Of a stretch of DNA of 64,000 nucleotides, positions 1 through 8,832 are shown piece after piece. Positions within the stretch are counted from its first letter, which is position 1. Each line of letters begins with the position of its first letter. The notes under the pieces are model-generated. The model was not told the origin of the DNA. It ran no database searches and saw only the letters and a list, made by a program, of their open reading frames with translations. A program made the position numbers and the translations under genes. Origin of the DNA: an uncultured Alphaproteobacteria bacterium (GTDB taxonomy: Bacteria > Pseudomonadota > Alphaproteobacteria > Micropepsales > Micropepsaceae). The stretch covers positions 1 to 64,000 of the forward strand of contig CADEFU010000014.1 of NCBI GenBank assembly GCA_902826695.1, in the 5' to 3' direction.

Positions 1-427
1 CGCCATGCAACTCGTGCGCAATCCGAAGCAGTTCGACGTCATCGTCACCGACAATTTGTTCGGCGATATCCTGTCGGACGAAGCGGCACAGCTCACGGGC
101 TCGATCGGCATGCTGCCGTCGGCATCGCTGGGCGCCCGCGACGCAGGCGGCAAGCAGCGTGCGTTGTACGAGCCGATCCACGGCTCCGCGCCCGACATCG
201 CGGGCCAAGACAAGGCGAACCCGATCGCGGCGATCCTCTCTTTCGCGATGTGCCTGCGCTATTCCTTCGCCATGAAAAAGGAGGCCGATCTCGTCGAACG
301 CGCGGTCTCCGCCGTCCTCGACCAAGGCATCCGCACCGGCGACATCATGCAGCCCGGCAAACGCCTCGTCGGCACGAAAGACATGGGTTCGGCGATCCTC
401 GCCGCGCTCGACACCATTCAACGTTAG
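1..427 (+). CDS. leuB: 3-isopropylmalate dehydrogenase, C-terminal part (cut by window edge)
   Basis: The enzyme oxidises and decarboxylates 3-isopropylmalate to 2-oxoisocaproate in leucine biosynthesis, in the cytoplasm. About 141 C-terminal residues are visible. They include the family signature around [15 protein letters not shown], which carries the aspartates of the metal/substrate site, and the NAD-binding [19 protein letters not shown] segment. The reading frame is open at base 1, so the N-terminal ~220 residues lie upstream. The stop (TAG at 425) is 11 bases before asd, so the two are probably co-transcribed, as is common in alphaproteobacteria. Identification is secure from the motifs. 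Confidence 0.96.
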   Translation, partial: AMQLVRNPKQFDVIVTDNLFGDILSDEAAQLTGSIGMLPSASLGARDAGGKQRALYEPIHGSAPDIAGQDKANPIAAILSFAMCLRYSFAMKKEADLVERAVSAVLDQGIRTGDIMQPGKRLVGTKDMGSAILAALDTIQR

Positions 428-438
428 AGATCGAAACC

Positions 439-1461
439 ATGTCTTGGAAAATCGCAGTCGTGGGCGCCACCGGTAATGTCGGCCGCGAGATGCTGAACAT
501 CTTGGCCGAACGCGAGTTTCCGGTCAGCGAAGTGGTCGCTTTGGCCTCGCGCAAAAGCGTGGGGCGGGAGGTTTCCTACGGCGACCACACGCTGAAGTGC
601 AAAGCGCTCGAGCACTTCGACTTCAAGGGCACCGACATCGTGCTGATGTCGGCAGGCGGCACCGTCTCGGCCGAATGGTCGCCGAAGATCGGCAAGATGG
701 GCCCTGTCGTTATCGACAACTCATCGAAGTGGCGCATGGATCCGGACGTGCCGCTCGTCGTGCCGGAAGTGAACGCGAACGCGATCGGCAAGTACGCGAA
801 GAAGAACATCATCGCGAACCCGAACTGCTCGACCGCGCAGATGGTCGTGGCGCTCAAGCCCCTGCACGATGTCGCGCGGATTAAGCGCGTGGTCGTCTCG
901 ACCTATCAATCCGTCTCCGGCGCCGGCAAAGACGCGATGGACGAACTCTTCAACCAGACCCGCGCGATCTTCGTGACGGACTCGATCGAAGCGAAGAAGT
1001 TCACCAAACAAATCGCCTTCAACGTGATCCCGCACATCGACGTCTTCATGGATGACGGTTACACGAAGGAAGAGTGGAAGATGGCCGCCGAAACGCGCAA
1101 GATCCTCGATCCCGATATCAAGGTGACGGCCACCTGCGTTCGCGTGCCGGTTTTCGTCGGCCATTCGGAGGCGATCAACATCGAGTTCGAACGCCCGCTC
1201 TCCGTCGAACAAGCGCGCAATATCCTGCGCGAAGCCCCGGGCTGCATGGTGGTCGATAAGCGCGAAGACGGCGGCTACGTCACGCCCGTCGAATGCGTCG
1301 GCGACTTCGCGACGTTTATCAGCCGCATCAGGAAGGACCCAACCGTCGAGAACGGCCTCGCCCTCTGGTGCGTCTCCGACAACTTGCGGAAAGGCGCCGC
1401 CCTGAACGCGATCCAGATCGCCGAAATCCTAATCAGCCGCCATCTGAAGAAGGCAGCCTAA
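439..1461 (+). CDS. asd: aspartate-semialdehyde dehydrogenase
   Basis: Catalyses NADPH-dependent reduction of aspartyl-4-phosphate to aspartate semialdehyde, the branch point to lysine/diaminopimelate, threonine and methionine. The protein has 340 residues, normal for the family. The nucleotide-binding GATGNVG lies at residues 9-15 and the catalytic cysteine is Cys130 in NPNCSTAQ; a conserved His sits in VGHSEAIN. The ATG at 439 was chosen because it gives the nucleotide-binding N-terminus directly; the longer open frame upstream lies inside leuB. Its TAA stop overlaps the stop of the convergent lipoprotein gene. Confidence 0.97.
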   Translation: MSWKIAVVGATGNVGREMLNILAEREFPVSEVVALASRKSVGREVSYGDHTLKCKALEHFDFKGTDIVLMSAGGTVSAEWSPKIGKMGPVVIDNSSKWRMDPDVPLVVPEVNANAIGKYAKKNIIANPNCSTAQMVVALKPLHDVARIKRVVVSTYQSVSGAGKDAMDELFNQTRAIFVTDSIEAKKFTKQIAFNVIPHIDVFMDDGYTKEEWKMAAETRKILDPDIKVTATCVRVPVFVGHSEAINIEFERPLSVEQARNILREAPGCMVVDKREDGGYVTPVECVGDFATFISRIRKDPTVENGLALWCVSDNLRKGAALNAIQIAEILISRHLKKAA

Positions 1462-2003
1462 CGCGGGGCCTGCTCCGGCCGAACAACACGAGGACCAACC
1501 TGCACCATAACTTCCCGCGCGTCGAAGGCCCGGGCCTCGCCGTTCTGCACGGCCGACTTGACCAAAATGATCTCGGCCGACGCCGTGTAGGTCGTCACCG
1601 GCTGTACGTCGTACCCGCCCCACGGCCCCCAAGGATCGTACCAAGGCCGCCGGTACCAGCCGGGGAACCCGTGATAGAACCACCCGCGCCCGCCGTAGGA
1701 ATCGATCCACACGCGATACCGCGTCTTCGCCTCAGTATCGCGCCCGACGACGAAGAAGTGCGAGAACCCGTTCTGCAGCGTCAACTCCGCCGCCCGGTAG
1801 AGCAGGTAGTCCTCCACGGTCTCGCGCTTCGTCAGAGAGTTCCCGCGAAACGTAACGCGGAACTTATTCTGATCGAGCCGCTCCTCGGAATACCCGAACC
1901 CGCGCGGCGGCGCCGGCTGATAGGGCGTCGGCGTCACGCAAGCCGCGAGCATCACCGCCGCAAACGCAACGACCATGGCGTGCAAAAGATGAGACCGAAC
2001 CAT
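1458..2003 (-). CDS. CC0125/CC1285-like lipoprotein
   Basis: A 181-residue probable lipoprotein. It has a short basic N-terminus, a hydrophobic stretch and a lipobox ending LAAC, so it should be diacylated and membrane anchored facing the periplasm. The mature part has a conserved FRGNSLTKRETVEDYLLYRAAEL segment (family-like, shown here only in part) and a Gly/Trp/Tyr-rich middle (GWFYHGFPGWYRRPWYDPWG). It resembles the small lipoprotein family named after Caulobacter CC0125/CC1285, whose function is not known to me. The start at 2003 is favoured over 2015 or 2057 because GGAGG sits about 6 bases upstream of it. Confidence 0.75.
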   Translation of the reverse strand: MVRSHLLHAMVVAFAAVMLAACVTPTPYQPAPPRGFGYSEERLDQNKFRVTFRGNSLTKRETVEDYLLYRAAELTLQNGFSHFFVVGRDTEAKTRYRVWIDSYGGRGWFYHGFPGWYRRPWYDPWGPWGGYDVQPVTTYTASAEIILVKSAVQNGEARAFDAREVMVQVGPRVVRPEQAPR

Positions 2004-2066
2004 GAGCGCCTCCATGTCCTGAACGTCACCCAAATTATCACGAAAAACCGCGCGCAAGGAATTGAT

Positions 2067-2903
2067 CTAGCGCAGGCGAACCGCGGTCAACAGCTGCTGC
2101 GGCGCGGCCATCGCCTCTTGCGCAGCAATCAGCCGCAATTCATCGGCCCCCGCACTCGCCCGCAACACGGCATCGACGGCAGAGCTGGCCCGCACCAGAG
2201 CCGCCATCGGATCCGCGCCGCGGACCCGTCCGCCCAGATAGAGCGCCGCCAGCAAATCGCCCGACCCGTGCGCCATAATTGTAAGCCGCGGCGCAGCCGT
2301 CGCCCAAGCTCCGTCACCCGTCACGACAACGGTGCCAATACGCTCATCCTCAAAGGGCACCGACGTGACCACAACCTCGCGCTTTCCAAGCGCACGCGCG
2401 GCCGCAACGGCGGATGCGGCATCGCCGATCTTCTGCGACGTCAGGCTCGAAAGCTCGAACCGGTTCGGCGTCACGATGTCGGCAAGCGGCAACAACTCCC
2501 GCGCCATCGCCTCTGCAACGCCAGGCCGCGCATACGCGCCATCGTCGTCGCCAAACACCGGATCGCAGAGATAGAGCGCTTGGCGGTTGGCCTGCTTTAC
2601 CAGCCGCACCGCATCGGCGGCGGCACGCGCCTGCTCGGCCGCACCCAAATAGCCGCTGATCACACCCGCGCAGTGCTTCAACCACCCATGCGCATCGAGC
2701 CCAGCAACCAACGCACCGATCTGCGCCGACGGCAGTGTCTCACCGCGCACATTCCCATGCCCCGGATGGTTGGACAGCAGCACGGTCGGCACCGCCCACA
2801 CATCGAGCCCGGTCCGCTGCAATGCGAACCGCGCAGCCGCGTTCCCAACGTGCCCGCGCACGACCTCGGATTGAATCGAGAGGATACTCGCCGTCTCAAG
2901 CAT
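2067..2903 (-). CDS. pdxY: pyridoxal kinase
   Basis: Phosphorylates pyridoxal (and possibly pyridoxine/pyridoxamine) to the 5'-phosphate in vitamin B6 salvage. The 278-residue ribokinase-fold protein shows the pyridoxal-kinase signatures SIQSEVVRGHVGN at residues 9-21, TPNRFEL near 145, and HGSGDLLAAL, where Asp216 is the expected catalytic base. The first 8 bases overlap the end of the sigma-factor gene, so it is translated from the same minus-strand transcript as the sigma factor and the YCII protein. pdxY and pdxK types are hard to separate by eye. Confidence 0.9.
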   Translation of the reverse strand: MLETASILSIQSEVVRGHVGNAAARFALQRTGLDVWAVPTVLLSNHPGHGNVRGETLPSAQIGALVAGLDAHGWLKHCAGVISGYLGAAEQARAAADAVRLVKQANRQALYLCDPVFGDDDGAYARPGVAEAMARELLPLADIVTPNRFELSSLTSQKIGDAASAVAAARALGKREVVVTSVPFEDERIGTVVVTGDGAWATAAPRLTIMAHGSGDLLAALYLGGRVRGADPMAALVRASSAVDAVLRASAGADELRLIAAQEAMAAPQQLLTAVRLR

Positions 2904-4149
2904 CGGACGCCTTCAGAAGTTTGCTTTCGATCAGTTTGCGCTCTTGCCCCGACATCGGCAATGCGAGCGCGCGCTCGAATGCAGCACGCGCCGCCGCAAA
3001 CCGCCCGCGACGAAGCTCAAGCTCGCCGACCGCCGTATGGTACGGCAAGTGCCGCTGCACGGTCTTGTTCGTCTCAAGCCCGGCCAGCGCCTCGAGCCCG
3101 GCCTCGGGGCCTTTAAACATGGAAAGCGCTACGGCCCGATTGACGGCAACCACGGGCGACGGTGCGACTTCCATCAGCCCGTCATAGTAAGAAACCAACG
3201 CGGCCCAAGCCGTCGTCGCCCAAGAGGCCGCCGCCGCATGCACCGACGCAATCCCCGCCTCAAGGTGATAGCTCGTCAACAACGGCCCGCCCTGCGCCCT
3301 TGCCAAGTGGTCGAACCCGCGCACGATCATCGACCGGTCCCACAGCGCGCGATCCTGATCCTCAAGCATCAGCGGCCGTCCGTCGTTCGCAACGCGCGCC
3401 CGCCGCCGCGCATGCTGAAACAAGATCAGCGCGCAAAGCGCATGAGCTTGCGGCGACGCCGTCGCCTTGTGCAAGGCGACAGTCTCCGCAAGACGCAACG
3501 CCTCGTCGCACAGATCTTCCCGCACCAATCGGTCGCCGTCACTCGCCGCATAGCCCTCGGTGAACATCAAGTAGATCGTGCGCAGCGTAGACTCCATGCG
3601 TGCCCGCAACCCCACACCTGAAGGCATCGCAAACACGACATTTTCTTCTCTAAGCCGAGCCTTCGCCCGCACCAAACGCTGCGCGATCGCTTGTGGCGTC
3701 GCCAAGAACGCGCGCGCGATCTCCTCGACACGAAAGCCGCAAACCGTCTTGAGCGTCAGCGCCAGCCGCGCCTCTTCCTCAAGCGCCGGATCGCAGCAGA
3801 GCACAATCAGCGAAAGCTCCTCGTCCCCCGGCATCTCCGGCGCCGGCGCGCGCAACTGCTCGATCCACGAGATGACCTTTGGCTCAAGCGCCCCGATCAT
3901 CGCATTCCGTCGCAACCGGTCGAGCGCGCGATTGCGCGCCGTCGTGAGCAGCCACGCAAACGGATTGTCCGGCACCCCGCGCTCGCCCCACGTATCGAGC
4001 GCGGCCACAAACGCGTCCTGCGCGCAATCCTCGGCGAACGAAAGTCCTTGCGCTCCAAACGTGCGCGTCAACGCACCGACCAACCGCCCGCTCTCCCGCC
4101 GCGACAGACGGTCGATCAACACGTGCAAGTCGGTGCGCGACTCGCTCAT
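2896..4149 (-). CDS. ECF42-type RNA polymerase sigma factor (DUF6596/SnoaL-free, with TPR-like C-terminal extension)
   Basis: A 417-residue sigma-70-family protein. Region 2 spans about residues 8-75 (AEDCAQDAFVAALDTWGERG, ARNRALDRLRRN), region 4 about 115-165 (GFRVEEIARAFLATPQAIAQRLVRAK). These are followed by a ~230-residue C-terminal extension of helical, TPR-like sequence. This architecture plus an adjacent YCII/DGPF-type gene is typical of the ECF42 group, in which the extension is needed for sigma activity and no classical anti-sigma factor is encoded. Its start is directly contiguous with the stop of the YCII gene (4150). It presumably activates its own operon; the stimulus is unknown. 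Confidence 0.9.
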   Translation of the reverse strand: MSESRTDLHVLIDRLSRRESGRLVGALTRTFGAQGLSFAEDCAQDAFVAALDTWGERGVPDNPFAWLLTTARNRALDRLRRNAMIGALEPKVISWIEQLRAPAPEMPGDEELSLIVLCCDPALEEEARLALTLKTVCGFRVEEIARAFLATPQAIAQRLVRAKARLREENVVFAMPSGVGLRARMESTLRTIYLMFTEGYAASDGDRLVREDLCDEALRLAETVALHKATASPQAHALCALILFQHARRRARVANDGRPLMLEDQDRALWDRSMIVRGFDHLARAQGGPLLTSYHLEAGIASVHAAAASWATTAWAALVSYYDGLMEVAPSPVVAVNRAVALSMFKGPEAGLEALAGLETNKTVQRHLPYHTAVGELELRRGRFAAARAAFERALALPMSGQERKLIESKLLKASDA

Positions 4150-4500
4150 TCAAAGTTCGTGAATCTGCCGCACTTCAACGCGGCCGCCGTACTTTAAATG
4201 TGGACACCCTTCTGCGATGGCACAGGCCTCGTCGTAGTCCGCGGCCACAATCGCAAAATAGCCGCCCACCACTTCGCGGCTTTCCGCATAAGGTCCGTCC
4301 GTCACGACGACCTTGCCGCTCTTCGGCCGCAACACTTTGCCGGCGTCTTCGGTCAGTTTCTCGCCGCCCGCAAAGCGGGTCTCCTTCCGCAATTTCTCGG
4401 CCCACGCACTGTATTCGGCGATGATGCGCATCATCTCCTCATGCGTGCGGTTATCGAACTGGCCCTGGTTCTCATGCAAGAACAGCAAGAATTTCGGCAT
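4150..4500 (-). CDS. YCII/DGPF-domain protein, ECF42 partner
   Basis: A 116-residue cytoplasmic protein of the YCII-related superfamily. It begins with a beta strand (MPKFLLFLHE), and contains VVTDGPYAESREVVGGYF, the position of the DGPF motif (here DGPY). Proteins of this type are commonly encoded beside ECF42 sigma factors and their biochemical role is unclear. It is the first gene of the minus-strand operon running into the sigma factor and pdxY, with AGGAG about 8 bases upstream of the ATG at 4500. Confidence 0.88.
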   Translation of the reverse strand: MPKFLLFLHENQGQFDNRTHEEMMRIIAEYSAWAEKLRKETRFAGGEKLTEDAGKVLRPKSGKVVVTDGPYAESREVVGGYFAIVAADYDEACAIAEGCPHLKYGGRVEVRQIHEL

Positions 4501-4625
4501 TTGGCGTCTCCTTTGATTGCGATCCTATCGCCTCCCAAGGACGGTCCGCAGCACCCGAATTCGACAACTCGCCCTTGCCCTTCTTTGGGCCATAGCTATT
4601 TTCGCGGTGATAGAGGTGTAACCGC

Positions 4626-5486
4626 ATGAAAATCCGCCCCCGTCGCAGCGTTCTGTACATGCCGGGTTCGAACGCCCGCGCGTTGGAGAAGGCCGCGACC
4701 CTTCCCGCCGACGCGCTAATCCTGGACCTTGAGGATGCGGTCGCGCCCGAAGCCAAGGATATTGCACGCACCCAGGTCTGCGCCGCCGTGAAAGACCGCC
4801 GCTTCGGCAAGCGCGAAGTGGTCATCCGGATCAATGGCCTCGATACGCCGTGGGGACACGACGACATCGAAGCTGCTGCGGCCGCAGGCCCCGATGCAAT
4901 TCTCGTCCCCAAGGTGAACGACGCTGCTGATGTCGCCCACGCCGAGCAGCACATGGCGAATGCGCCGACGTCGTGCGCGCTTTGGCTTATGATCGAAACG
5001 CCGCGCGCCATCTTCAACGCGAACGCGATCGCAGGCGCCGGCGGCAGGCTGAGCTGCTTCGTGATGGGTACCAACGACCTCGTCAAAGAAATGCGTGCCC
5101 TCCACACGCCTGGCCGCGAAGCATTGCTTGCAAGTTTGAACATCGCCGTGCTTGCCGCCCGCGCGCACGCGCTAACCGTAATCGACGGCGTGTTTAACGA
5201 GATTGCGGATGCGCCGGGTCTTGAGGCCATCTGCCGGCAGGGCAGGGCGCTCGGCTTCGACGGAAAGACGTTGATCCATCCGTCGCAGATCGAAGCGTGC
5301 AACCGAATATTTTCCCCAGACCCCGCAGAAGTGGCGCGCGCGCGTGCCATCCTTGACGCTTTTGACCGCCCTGAGAATAAGGGCAGGGGCGCGATCTCGC
5401 TCGACGGCCGAATGGTAGAGTTACTACACGCCGAAATAGCGAAACAAACAGTGGCTCTGGCCGAAGCAATAGCCGGTTTAGACTAG
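4626..5486 (+). CDS. HpcH/HpaI-family CoA-ester lyase (CitE / malyl-CoA lyase-like)
   Basis: A 286-residue TIM-barrel protein with the signatures VLYMPGSNARALEKA and ALILDLEDAVAP near the N-terminus, WLMIETPRAI in the middle and GKTLIHPSQI near the C-terminus. The family cleaves or hydrolyses acyl-CoA esters such as citryl-CoA, malyl-CoA and beta-methylmalyl-CoA using Mg2+. No citD/citF genes are nearby, so a citrate lyase subunit is unlikely. A mesaconyl-CoA-hydratase-like gene 2.3 kb downstream suggests malyl/beta-methylmalyl-CoA chemistry (propionyl-CoA plus glyoxylate). The length is closer to malyl-CoA thioesterase-like members than to the ~320-residue Mcl1, so lyase or thioesterase activity is open. 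Confidence 0.82.
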   Translation: MKIRPRRSVLYMPGSNARALEKAATLPADALILDLEDAVAPEAKDIARTQVCAAVKDRRFGKREVVIRINGLDTPWGHDDIEAAAAAGPDAILVPKVNDAADVAHAEQHMANAPTSCALWLMIETPRAIFNANAIAGAGGRLSCFVMGTNDLVKEMRALHTPGREALLASLNIAVLAARAHALTVIDGVFNEIADAPGLEAICRQGRALGFDGKTLIHPSQIEACNRIFSPDPAEVARARAILDAFDRPENKGRGAISLDGRMVELLHAEIAKQTVALAEAIAGLD

Positions 5487-5571
5487 TCGAAAGAGGCGTT
5501 TTGCCCTTTGCCCGCCTCGGTGCTATTGGAGGGCCTTGCTCAACCTTACCCTGGGAACAGGTGGATTCTCC

Positions 5572-6243
5572 ATGATCATGCGCGCGTTAGCGGCTCTGCT
5601 TGCATTGACCCTTGTGACGACCTTTGCATTGCCCGTCTTGTCGGCGGAATCGACCCAAGCGCGCCGTGAGCGTCTTACGCGCGAAGCAATCCAGTTGCCC
5701 CGTCAAGCTGAAGCGGCGCTCAAGGAAAAGGATTACGACAAGGCGATCGCTCTCTACACCAAAGCGCTCGATTCAGGCGCCTTCGACACGGCGAACATCG
5801 GTAAGATTCTTTTCAATCGCGGAAGGGCCCAGCACGCCAAGGGCGACTGCAATGCCGCGATCGCTGACTACAACAAGTCGCTGGAGATCGCCCAAGTTGG
5901 CGATGTCTATTTCTCCCGGGCGATTTGCGAGCTGGATCTCAAGCAGCCTGACCTTGCGTTGGCCAGCCTCGATGAGGCCATTCGAATCGATGCGGAATCC
6001 GCTGCCTATCGGAATGCGCGCTGCAAGGTTCTGTTCAACAAGAAGGAATTCGCCAAGGCGCTGCCTGATTGCGAGAAAGCTCTGCTCACGCAAACAACCG
6101 ACAAAGACCTTATGGTCGCGACGGCGCAGTCGGCCGAGCAAACAGGCAACAAGAAGCGCGCGGCTGAGGTCTACGCTCAACTCCTGGCGGCGGACCCGGC
6201 AAACACGATAGCGTCGGATGGGCTCAAGCGCACGGCAAAGTGA
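5572..6243 (+). CDS. exported TPR protein, paralog 1 of 3
   Basis: A 223-residue protein with a signal peptide (hydrophobic ALAALLALTLVTTFALPVLSA, cleavage after LSA). The periplasmic part is built of four to five tetratricopeptide-like repeats with AKGDCNAAIADYNKSLEI and YRNARCKVLFNKKEFAKALPDC. Paired cysteines recur at equivalent places in the next gene. The ATG at 5572 is chosen over the TTG at 5536 because AGGTGG sits 7 bases upstream and the signal peptide starts at once. It is closely related to the next gene. Function unknown; TPRs usually mediate protein contacts. Confidence 0.8.
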   Translation: MIMRALAALLALTLVTTFALPVLSAESTQARRERLTREAIQLPRQAEAALKEKDYDKAIALYTKALDSGAFDTANIGKILFNRGRAQHAKGDCNAAIADYNKSLEIAQVGDVYFSRAICELDLKQPDLALASLDEAIRIDAESAAYRNARCKVLFNKKEFAKALPDCEKALLTQTTDKDLMVATAQSAEQTGNKKRAAEVYAQLLAADPANTIASDGLKRTAK

Positions 6244-6320
6244 GGCGGCAACGGCCGGCGCTCGCTGTGCCGTAATGCGTGGCTAGCCGCGTACCAATTG
6301 AGATAGATCGGGGAACCTTC

Positions 6321-7001
6321 ATGTTAAGGCAGAAAGTCGTTGGTCTTGGTGTCCTGGCGACGCTGTTGCTGCTCGCCGTTCAGGTTTCTGCATCCAGCCT
6401 CTCTGACGAGCGTCGGGCCCGCAAGAAAATCGAACTGCAAAAGGTTCCCTACCAAGCCGAAGAAGCAGTTCAGCAGAAAGACTATGATCGCGCGATTGAG
6501 CTGTTCTCAAAGGCGATCGATTCGAACGCATTCACTGATGAGCCGCATACATTGGGCCGCCTCTACTTCGGCCGTGGTGGGGCCTACCACGCCAAGGGCG
6601 ACTGCCCGAATGCGGTTCCCGACTACACGAAGGCCGCTGAGCTCACCCCGAAGGGCGACATCTATTATTCTCTAGCCAGTTGCCACGTGGCGTTGCAGCA
6701 AGAAGATGCCGCGCTGGTGGACTTGAACAAAGCCGTCGAAGTTGACCCCGACGCCGCGCTCTATCGCAGCGCACGCTGCAAACTATTGTTCAACAAGAGC
6801 GATTACGCAGGCGCGGTTCCCGATTGCCAAAAAGCAATGGCCGCGATGCCTAAAGATACGGACTTGCTCATCGCCACCGGCCAATCGGCCGAGCAGACGG
6901 GAAATAAGGCACTTGCAGCCGCTGCCTACCGCAACCTGCTTGCGGTCGATCCGGGCAACCAAATCGCAACGGACGGGTTGCAGCGGTTGGGCGAGCGCTA
7001 G
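6321..7001 (+). CDS. exported TPR protein, paralog 2 of 3
   Basis: A 226-residue exported TPR protein with a signal peptide ending QVSASS. It matches paralog 1 segment by segment: QKDYDRAIELFSKAIDS, YHAKGDCPNAVPDYTKA, YRSARCKLLFNKSDYAGAVPDC and ATGQSAEQTGNKALAAAAY. ATG 6321 is preceded by GGGGA with 6-base spacing; the open frame from GTG 6279 lacks a signal peptide at its N-terminus. It sits 77 bases after paralog 1. The tandem arrangement points to local duplication. Function unknown. Confidence 0.8.
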   Translation: MLRQKVVGLGVLATLLLLAVQVSASSLSDERRARKKIELQKVPYQAEEAVQQKDYDRAIELFSKAIDSNAFTDEPHTLGRLYFGRGGAYHAKGDCPNAVPDYTKAAELTPKGDIYYSLASCHVALQQEDAALVDLNKAVEVDPDAALYRSARCKLLFNKSDYAGAVPDCQKAMAAMPKDTDLLIATGQSAEQTGNKALAAAAYRNLLAVDPGNQIATDGLQRLGER

Positions 7002-7068
7002 CAGTGGTGATAGATTTGGTCGGCCTGATTTCGGTGTCAGGCCCGCGCTTTGTGAAAGGAAGCATTCA

Positions 7069-7767
7069 GTGAGTCGACTGTTGATTGGATTGGCGACCCT
7101 TTTGATCTCGGCGTCCTCCGCCATGGCAGCCGCGGCACCTGCGCCGGCAGCGACACCCGCGCCCGCGCCAGTCACGTCAGGCAATCCGCCTGTTCGCTAC
7201 GACTGGCAGGGCAATCACAAGAAGGCTCAGGCCGCGCTGACCGCGAAGGACTACAAGACCGCGATCACCCTGTTCACTGAGATTATCGCCTCCGGCCGTC
7301 TGCCGAAGACGTGGGTTGCCCCAACATACTATTTCCGCGGCAAGGCCTATCGCTCGTCCCGTCAGTTCGATGAGGCGATTGCCGACTACCAAAAGGCAGT
7401 CGAAGCCGATCCAAAGATGGACGTCGCTTTCTATGAGCTTGGCGTGACATATCAGGCCAAGAGCCAGCATGCGAAAGCCGTGGGGGCGTTCGGTCAGGCA
7501 ATTGCAGCCAAGAGCAACAACGCGGACTACTACTACGCCCGCTGCGTCTCCAACAGCTGGCTCGGCAATTTCGGCGCGGCGATCAATGATTGCGAAACCG
7601 CGTCGCGCATGCGCCCAAGCAGTGCCGATTGGCTGGGCACGCTTGGCCGTCTCTATGAAGATGCAGGTCAAAAGCAACGTGCGATCGAAACCTACCGCCG
7701 CGCTCTTGCCATCAACCCGAACCAAGCCGAAGCTCGCGACGGATTGAATCACCTGACAAAGAAGTAG
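7069..7767 (+). CDS. exported TPR protein, paralog 3 of 3
   Basis: A 232-residue protein that begins at GTG 7069, with AAGGA about 8 bases upstream and a signal peptide (LLIGLATLLISASSAMA). The start further upstream (6742) would run through paralog 2 in another frame and is rejected. An Ala/Pro linker (AAAAPAPAATPAPAPVTSG) leads to TPR units such as AYRSSRQFDEAIADYQKAVE and QRAIETYRRALAINPNQAEA. It is more diverged than paralogs 1 and 2. The stop is 3 bases before the MaoC gene, so it may be cotranscribed with it. Confidence 0.8.
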   Translation: MSRLLIGLATLLISASSAMAAAAPAPAATPAPAPVTSGNPPVRYDWQGNHKKAQAALTAKDYKTAITLFTEIIASGRLPKTWVAPTYYFRGKAYRSSRQFDEAIADYQKAVEADPKMDVAFYELGVTYQAKSQHAKAVGAFGQAIAAKSNNADYYYARCVSNSWLGNFGAAINDCETASRMRPSSADWLGTLGRLYEDAGQKQRAIETYRRALAINPNQAEARDGLNHLTKK

Positions 7768-7770
7768 TTC

Positions 7771-8820
7771 ATGACAGCGGCCGGCGCAGGAAATTTCTTC
7801 GAAGACTTCCGCGCCGGCCAAACTTTGCATCACGCGCCCCCGCGCACGCTCACCGGCGGCGATCAAGCGCTCTACACCGCCCTCTACGGCGCCCGCTTCG
7901 CGACGCAAAGCTCGGTGGAATTCGCGCGCGGCCTCGGCTTCCCGTCGATGCCGATCGACGATTTGCTCGTCTTCCACACCGTGTTCGGCAAGACAGTGCC
8001 AGAGGTCTCGCTGAACGCCATCGCCAACCTAGGTTACGCCGACTGCCGCTTCGTGGCGCCCGTCTACGCGGGCGACACGCTGAGCGCGCGCACCGAAGTG
8101 TTAGGCTCGCGCGAAAACGCGAACCGCGAGTCGGGGATCGTTTATGTCCGCTCCACCGGATTCAATCAGCGCGGCGAAGAAGTGCTCACATTCGCCCGTT
8201 GGGTCATGGTCCGCAAACGCAGCAAGGATGCAGCCGTCCCATCGGCGATCGTGCCGGAGCTTCCCCGCGCGATCGGCGCGGACGCATTGCGCCTGCCCGC
8301 GAAGACGGCGCTGAACCGCGCTGAGCTCCGTCAAACTGGCGGCAAGCGCTTCTTCGATGACTACGCCAAGGGTGACCGCCTCGACCATGCCGACGGCACG
8401 ACGGTGGAGGAGGCGGAGCACATGATGGCGACCCGCCTCTACCACAACACCGCGCGCGTGCACTTCAACGCACATACCGAGCGCCTGGGCCGCTTCGGCA
8501 AGCGCATTGTCTATGGCGGCCACGTGATCTCGATCGCCCGCGCGCTGAGTTACAACGGCCTCGAGAACGCGCTCTTCGTTGCCGGCATCAACGCAGGCCG
8601 CCACGTCGCGCCGTGCTTTGCCGGCGACACGGTCTACGCCTGGAGCGAAATCGTGGACAAGGCGCCCGCCGCGACGCATGCCGATTGGGGCTTCTTGAGG
8701 TTGCGCACGGTGGCCGCTAAGGATCGTGCCTGCGCCGACTTCCCGGACAAGGCAGGCGACACCTATGATCCCGCCGTTATCCTCGACCTCGACTACTGGG
8801 TTGCCGTCCCGCGCGGCTGA
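7771..8820 (+). CDS. MaoC-family dehydratase, mesaconyl-CoA (beta-methylmalyl-CoA) hydratase-like
   Basis: A 349-residue protein made of two hot-dog/MaoC-like halves (about residues 5-165 and 185-345). The second half carries YHNTARVHFNAH and GRHVAPCFAGDTVYAWSEI. Length and double-domain form fit mesaconyl-CoA hydratases of the ethylmalonyl-CoA pathway and methylaspartate cycle, which interconvert mesaconyl-CoA and beta-methylmalyl-CoA. The CoA-ester lyase upstream would catalyse the next step to propionyl-CoA and glyoxylate. Substrate is inferred from length and context, not proven; a generic MaoC dehydratase is the alternative. Confidence 0.75.
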   Translation: MTAAGAGNFFEDFRAGQTLHHAPPRTLTGGDQALYTALYGARFATQSSVEFARGLGFPSMPIDDLLVFHTVFGKTVPEVSLNAIANLGYADCRFVAPVYAGDTLSARTEVLGSRENANRESGIVYVRSTGFNQRGEEVLTFARWVMVRKRSKDAAVPSAIVPELPRAIGADALRLPAKTALNRAELRQTGGKRFFDDYAKGDRLDHADGTTVEEAEHMMATRLYHNTARVHFNAHTERLGRFGKRIVYGGHVISIARALSYNGLENALFVAGINAGRHVAPCFAGDTVYAWSEIVDKAPAATHADWGFLRLRTVAAKDRACADFPDKAGDTYDPAVILDLDYWVAVPRG

Positions 8821-8832
8821 GGGGATCCGCCG

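Noticed and set aside
1293..3116. 607-codon plus-strand frame
   Set aside because: Overlaps the end of asd and runs antisense to the lipoprotein and pyridoxal kinase genes; Arg/Pro-rich shadow product.
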